Of a DNA stretch of 7,927 nt, positions 5,562 through 7,927 are shown in pieces (the first letter of the stretch is position 1; every line of letters begins with the position of its first letter). A program made the translations under genes and the position numbers. The DNA is from Chloroflexota bacterium. Its GTDB lineage: Bacteria > Chloroflexota > Anaerolineae > Anaerolineales > Villigracilaceae. The notes beneath the pieces are model-generated. The model worked only from the letters and a program-made list of their open reading frames with translations. It was not told the DNA's origin and did no database searches. The DNA is taken from NCBI GenBank assembly GCA_023484185.1, contig JAMDBC010000169.1, forward strand, positions 3,673 to 11,599. The letters are read 5' to 3'.

Positions 5562-7927
5562 GGATTCACCTGATAGATGACTGTGTCGCCGTCGCGATAG
5601 GCAGAGTTCCACAGTTGCCCGTTGTATTGTTCGAATTTATTAATGCCGGGGCCAGGATATTCAAGCCGTTCCAACTGCCCAACGATAATATATTTAACAT
5701 TGTACTTCTTGAGAAAATCACGCGCAGCCTGCGGATCTTCCGTGGTGTAGAAGGATGTGATTTCGGCGATTCTTTCCTCGACCAGTTGCGGCGTCAGCGT
5801 GCGCTGTTGACGTTGATGCCAGCTCCAGCCGACCACGCCGGGCAAGCCGGTATAAATCGTGAAGCGCGTGCCCCATTTATATTCGGTGGTGTTGGCCTCG
5901 ACAATCACAGGCGAACCTTGAACGTTATCCTGCATCCAGCGGATAGCGCGATAGTCGTGACTCAAATCCATCGTTCCGCCGAAATCGGCATATTGGGCGT
6001 ATTGCATATAAGTGATGCTATCGAGTGTGAACGGCACACCCGGAGCCATGCGGTCGGCAACTTTATCAGCCGCCGATGAGATCGTGGTCAGCGCCGCGCC
6101 CGCCAGTACAAATGTCACACCGATCTGGAAGAAGTTACGCCAACCCGGCAGCCATTTGCGGACTTCGGGCAGAACCCACGCGAAAGCTGCCGCGGCGGAA
6201 ACGGATAACAATGCCCAGGCTTGAAGATAAAACTTGAAGACCGTGTTCATGCGTCCGATGTCGCCGCGCACAACAACCAACTCGACCACGATGGTGATGA
6301 CCATGGCAGTGCCGATCAGGAAAAGAATGAAGCGTTTAACGTCTGGCATATTCGGGCGCAGGATAAGCAGCCCGGCCCAGACCGCGATTGGCAACGCGAC
6401 CCACCCGATCTCCACGCCGCGATAAACAAAATAAACCAGAGACGCCAGCATAAATGCGATGCCAGCCTCGATCAAAATTTGATATGGGCGCAACTTATTC
6501 AGGGATGAAACCGGGGTGTTCGCCATCCATTCGTGTGTCTCCCACGCCATCCATGCCACGATGATGAACAGGAACACGCCCCAGTGCGTGAGATAAGACC
6601 AGATCGGCGTCTGAGAAGCCGTCCATGGATCGAGCGCACTATAAGGTTGATAATATGAAGCGCGATAAGGTTCGTACAGCACAAAGGAAAGCAAGGTCAA
6701 TAAAATAATCGAACCAAGAATCAATCCCAATTTTTTGACAGTATCGGGAACATTAGTCGACCACTTCCACGCCACGGTTCCGTAACGCCAAAGCGAATAA
6801 GCAAGCGCGGCAAAACCGATCGGGAGATAAGTGTAAATATCCGAGAGGTTGGTCGGATACAACGCGCCGATAATCAACCCGCCAATCAGAAGCGAAAGCC
6901 ACGAAGTGCGACGGCCTTTGATAATCGAAAGCGCCCAGGCCAGCGCCATCAAAGCCAGCGGCATCGCCATCATGTGCGCATGCAGATCGCTGTACACAAA
7001 AGTGAAGAACGGGAATTCGGTGATCTCGTTGCCGGGCCCGGGCGGAATAACCCGGCTCGGATTCCAGTACCAGTCGCCTCGTCCGTAAGGAAGCGCCTGC
7101 CCCGCGATGGCTTTGAATAATCCTTCAGATGCCCAGATAAAACGTTGCACAAGATTCGCATTGTCGATGATGCCGCCCGGCGCGGCCATGCGCTCGAAGC
7201 CCTGATACAACATCCGCAGCGTGCCGAGATTGCCAAGCGCCACCATCAACAAAGCCGCAAGCAAGCCGGCAATCAGTGGGAGGTTGAACGTTGAAGGTTC
7301 AGAACTTTCAACATTTGACCTTGAACCTTCAACCAGGTTCCAACCGATCGAGAACGCACACAAAGCCGTCGTTGCAAACAGAGTCGGCAAAATAAAATTG
7401 TATGCAATGGTCGGCACAATGCCAAGCAGCTTGACCGGCATCGCCACCAGCACGAAGCCGTAATAATAATAGTTGATATATCCGCCCGCGAACCACGGAT
7501 CATACGGCGGGAAAGTCGTGCTCTTCAACACGGCGTTGAAATATGAAAAGTCCATCGGACGTTCGCCGCCCTTGGCCGGATGCCACAGGTCAGGATTGCC
7601 GATGCGGATGAGCAGGTCGAAGAGGAAGAATGCGAGGAAGACTCCCTCGACCATCAGGAAATAATTTCGACGCAACTTCCATTCTTCGCGCAGCTCAGCG
7701 CGGCGCATCCAACCCAGACCCAAACCGGTCGCCGCTAAAACAGCAAACACCACGCTGACAGTTAATCGTGTGTTCGGCACGCCGACAGATCCACTCAGCC
7801 ACGCGAGATAACCGAAGATCACAAGTCCCAATGCGCGTGAAAGCGGATAGCCTTTGTCTCCCAAACCGGGGAATGCCATGCGGACGATCGGATACGTGAC
7901 CAGCCCGAGCACAAAGATGAACAGATA
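5558..7927 (-). CDS. DUF2298 / Chlor_Arch_YYY family membrane protein (5' end cut by window edge)
   Basis: At least 789 residues are visible. The frame is still open at the right edge: upstream of the GTG at 7912 the codons read Y-L-F-I-F, and YLFIF-VLGLVTYP aligns with YLLLTLLGWLTFP near the paralog's N-terminus. The GTG is therefore internal, and the true start should lie about ten codons beyond the window. Motifs, numbered from that GTG: GERPMDF (116-122), TFPPYDPW (133-140), YYYYG (148-152), EFPFF (299-303) with SDLHAH (308-313), RMNTVFKFYLQAW (554-566), YTGLPGVVGW (687-696) and YNVKYIIVGQLER (737-749). The C-terminal part looks soluble. Function is unknown; glycosyl transfer at the membrane is inferred from the GT39-like neighbour. 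A heptamer-derived loop (residues about 196-210) is the main oddity. The stop overlaps the DUF952 start. Confidence 0.9.
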   Translation of the reverse strand, partial: YLFIFVLGLVTYPIVRMAFPGLGDKGYPLSRALGLVIFGYLAWLSGSVGVPNTRLTVSVVFAVLAATGLGLGWMRRAELREEWKLRRNYFLMVEGVFLAFFLFDLLIRIGNPDLWHPAKGGERPMDFSYFNAVLKSTTFPPYDPWFAGGYINYYYYGFVLVAMPVKLLGIVPTIAYNFILPTLFATTALCAFSIGWNLVEGSRSNVESSEPSTFNLPLIAGLLAALLMVALGNLGTLRMLYQGFERMAAPGGIIDNANLVQRFIWASEGLFKAIAGQALPYGRGDWYWNPSRVIPPGPGNEITEFPFFTFVYSDLHAHMMAMPLALMALAWALSIIKGRRTSWLSLLIGGLIIGALYPTNLSDIYTYLPIGFAALAYSLWRYGTVAWKWSTNVPDTVKKLGLILGSIILLTLLSFVLYEPYRASYYQPYSALDPWTASQTPIWSYLTHWGVFLFIIVAWMAWETHEWMANTPVSSLNKLRPYQILIEAGIAFMLASLVYFVYRGVEIGWVALPIAVWAGLLILRPNMPDVKRFILFLIGTAMVITIVVELVVVRGDIGRMNTVFKFYLQAWALLSVSAAAAFAWVLPEVRKWLPGWRNFFQIGVTFVLAGAALTTISSAADKVADRMAPGVPFTLDSITYMQYAQYADFGGTMDLSHDYRAIRWMQDNVQGSPVIVEANTTEYKWGTRFTIYTGLPGVVGWSWHQRQQRTLTPQLVEERIAEITSFYTTEDPQAARDFLKKYNVKYIIVGQLERLEYPGPGINKFEQYNGQLWNSAYRDGDTVIYQVNP
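5566..5571 (-). promoter_or_regulatory. Ribosome-binding site of the DUF952 gene
   Basis: The minus strand reads AGGTGA four bases before the ATG at 5561, within the final codons of the upstream DUF2298 gene. It favours this start over the in-frame upstream candidate at 5612. Confidence 0.7.
7282..7334. repeat. Palindromic heptamer insert of the ggttgaa type, inside the partial DUF2298 gene
   Basis: The left half reads ggttgaa-cgttgaa-ggttcag (7282-7302). The right half, reverse-complemented, reads ggttgaa-ggttcaa-ggtcaaa-tgttgaa, giving an imperfect palindrome of heptamers with ggttgaa/ttcaacc at its ends (7282-7288 and 7328-7334). The coding strand gives EGSRSNVESSEPSTFNL, in the loop between the membrane segment ending SIGWNLV and the one beginning PLIAGLL. 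It matches the position, not the sequence, of the cggtcta insert in the paralog. Confidence 0.85.

Larger units (their letters stand above)
408..7927 (-). other. Putative five-gene operon: DUF2298 - DUF952 - GNAT - DUF2298 - GT39
   Basis: All five genes run on the minus strand without a promoter-sized gap. Junctions in transcription order: gene 1 stop and gene 2 start share ATGA (5561-5558); gene 2 stop and gene 3 start share ATGA (5199-5196); gene 3 stop and gene 4 start share GTGA (4597-4594); genes 4 and 5 are separated by 26 bp (2097-2122). Four-base overlaps are typical of translationally coupled genes, so co-transcription is a strong inference. The promoter must lie right of the window, because gene 1 runs off that edge. 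Confidence 0.85.

Noticed and set aside
5562..5612. N-terminal extension of the DUF952 protein to a start at 5612
   Set aside because: The extra 17 residues are not family-like, and the internal ATG has both a ribosome-binding site and the ATGA overlap.

Overview
The window reads as a bacterial chromosome or metagenome-contig segment, most likely from Chloroflexota (Anaerolineae-like). This rests on two large membrane proteins of the DUF2298 / 'Chlor_Arch_YYY' family, known mainly from Chloroflexi and Archaea, next to a family-39-like glycosyltransferase of the kind that usually accompanies them. Short heptanucleotide repeats inside genes and a 'cttcgtg/cctttgtgg'-type intergenic repeat are, from memory, also common in Anaerolineae assemblies. 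Base composition looks close to half GC in genes and AT-richer in the one intergenic region. No rRNA, tRNA, CRISPR, transposase or phage gene is visible.

All five genes lie on the minus strand and read right to left as one tightly packed operon. (1) A DUF2298 membrane protein is cut by the right window edge; its true start lies outside. (2) A small DUF952 protein starts in an ATGA stop/start overlap with gene 1. (3) A GNAT acetyltransferase starts in another ATGA overlap. (4) A second, complete DUF2298 protein of 824 residues starts with GTG in a GTGA overlap behind an AAGGA ribosome-binding site. (5) After 26 bp comes a 562-residue GT39/TIGR03663-like membrane glycosyltransferase that ends at 408. 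The three overlaps imply coupled translation. A reasonable but unproven reading is a lipid-linked-sugar glycosyl-transfer module at the cell surface, with two soluble accessory proteins between the two YYY paralogs.

The left 407 bp hold no convincing gene. Positions 127-407 are non-coding and carry a degenerate environmental-type repeat with an inverted-repeat core (253-324). Positions 1-126 are a perfect reverse-complement copy of an internal piece of the glycosyltransferase gene (1055-1180). This is either a very recent inverted duplication or, perhaps more likely, an assembly or amplification artefact at a contig end.

The most interesting biological signal is a set of four different heptanucleotide, partly palindromic low-complexity inserts in the two DUF2298 genes. 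They are translated in frame and fall in predicted loops between membrane segments. Two of them, built from unrelated heptamers, occupy the same loop in the two paralogs, suggesting repeated independent insertion or growth at a tolerated site.
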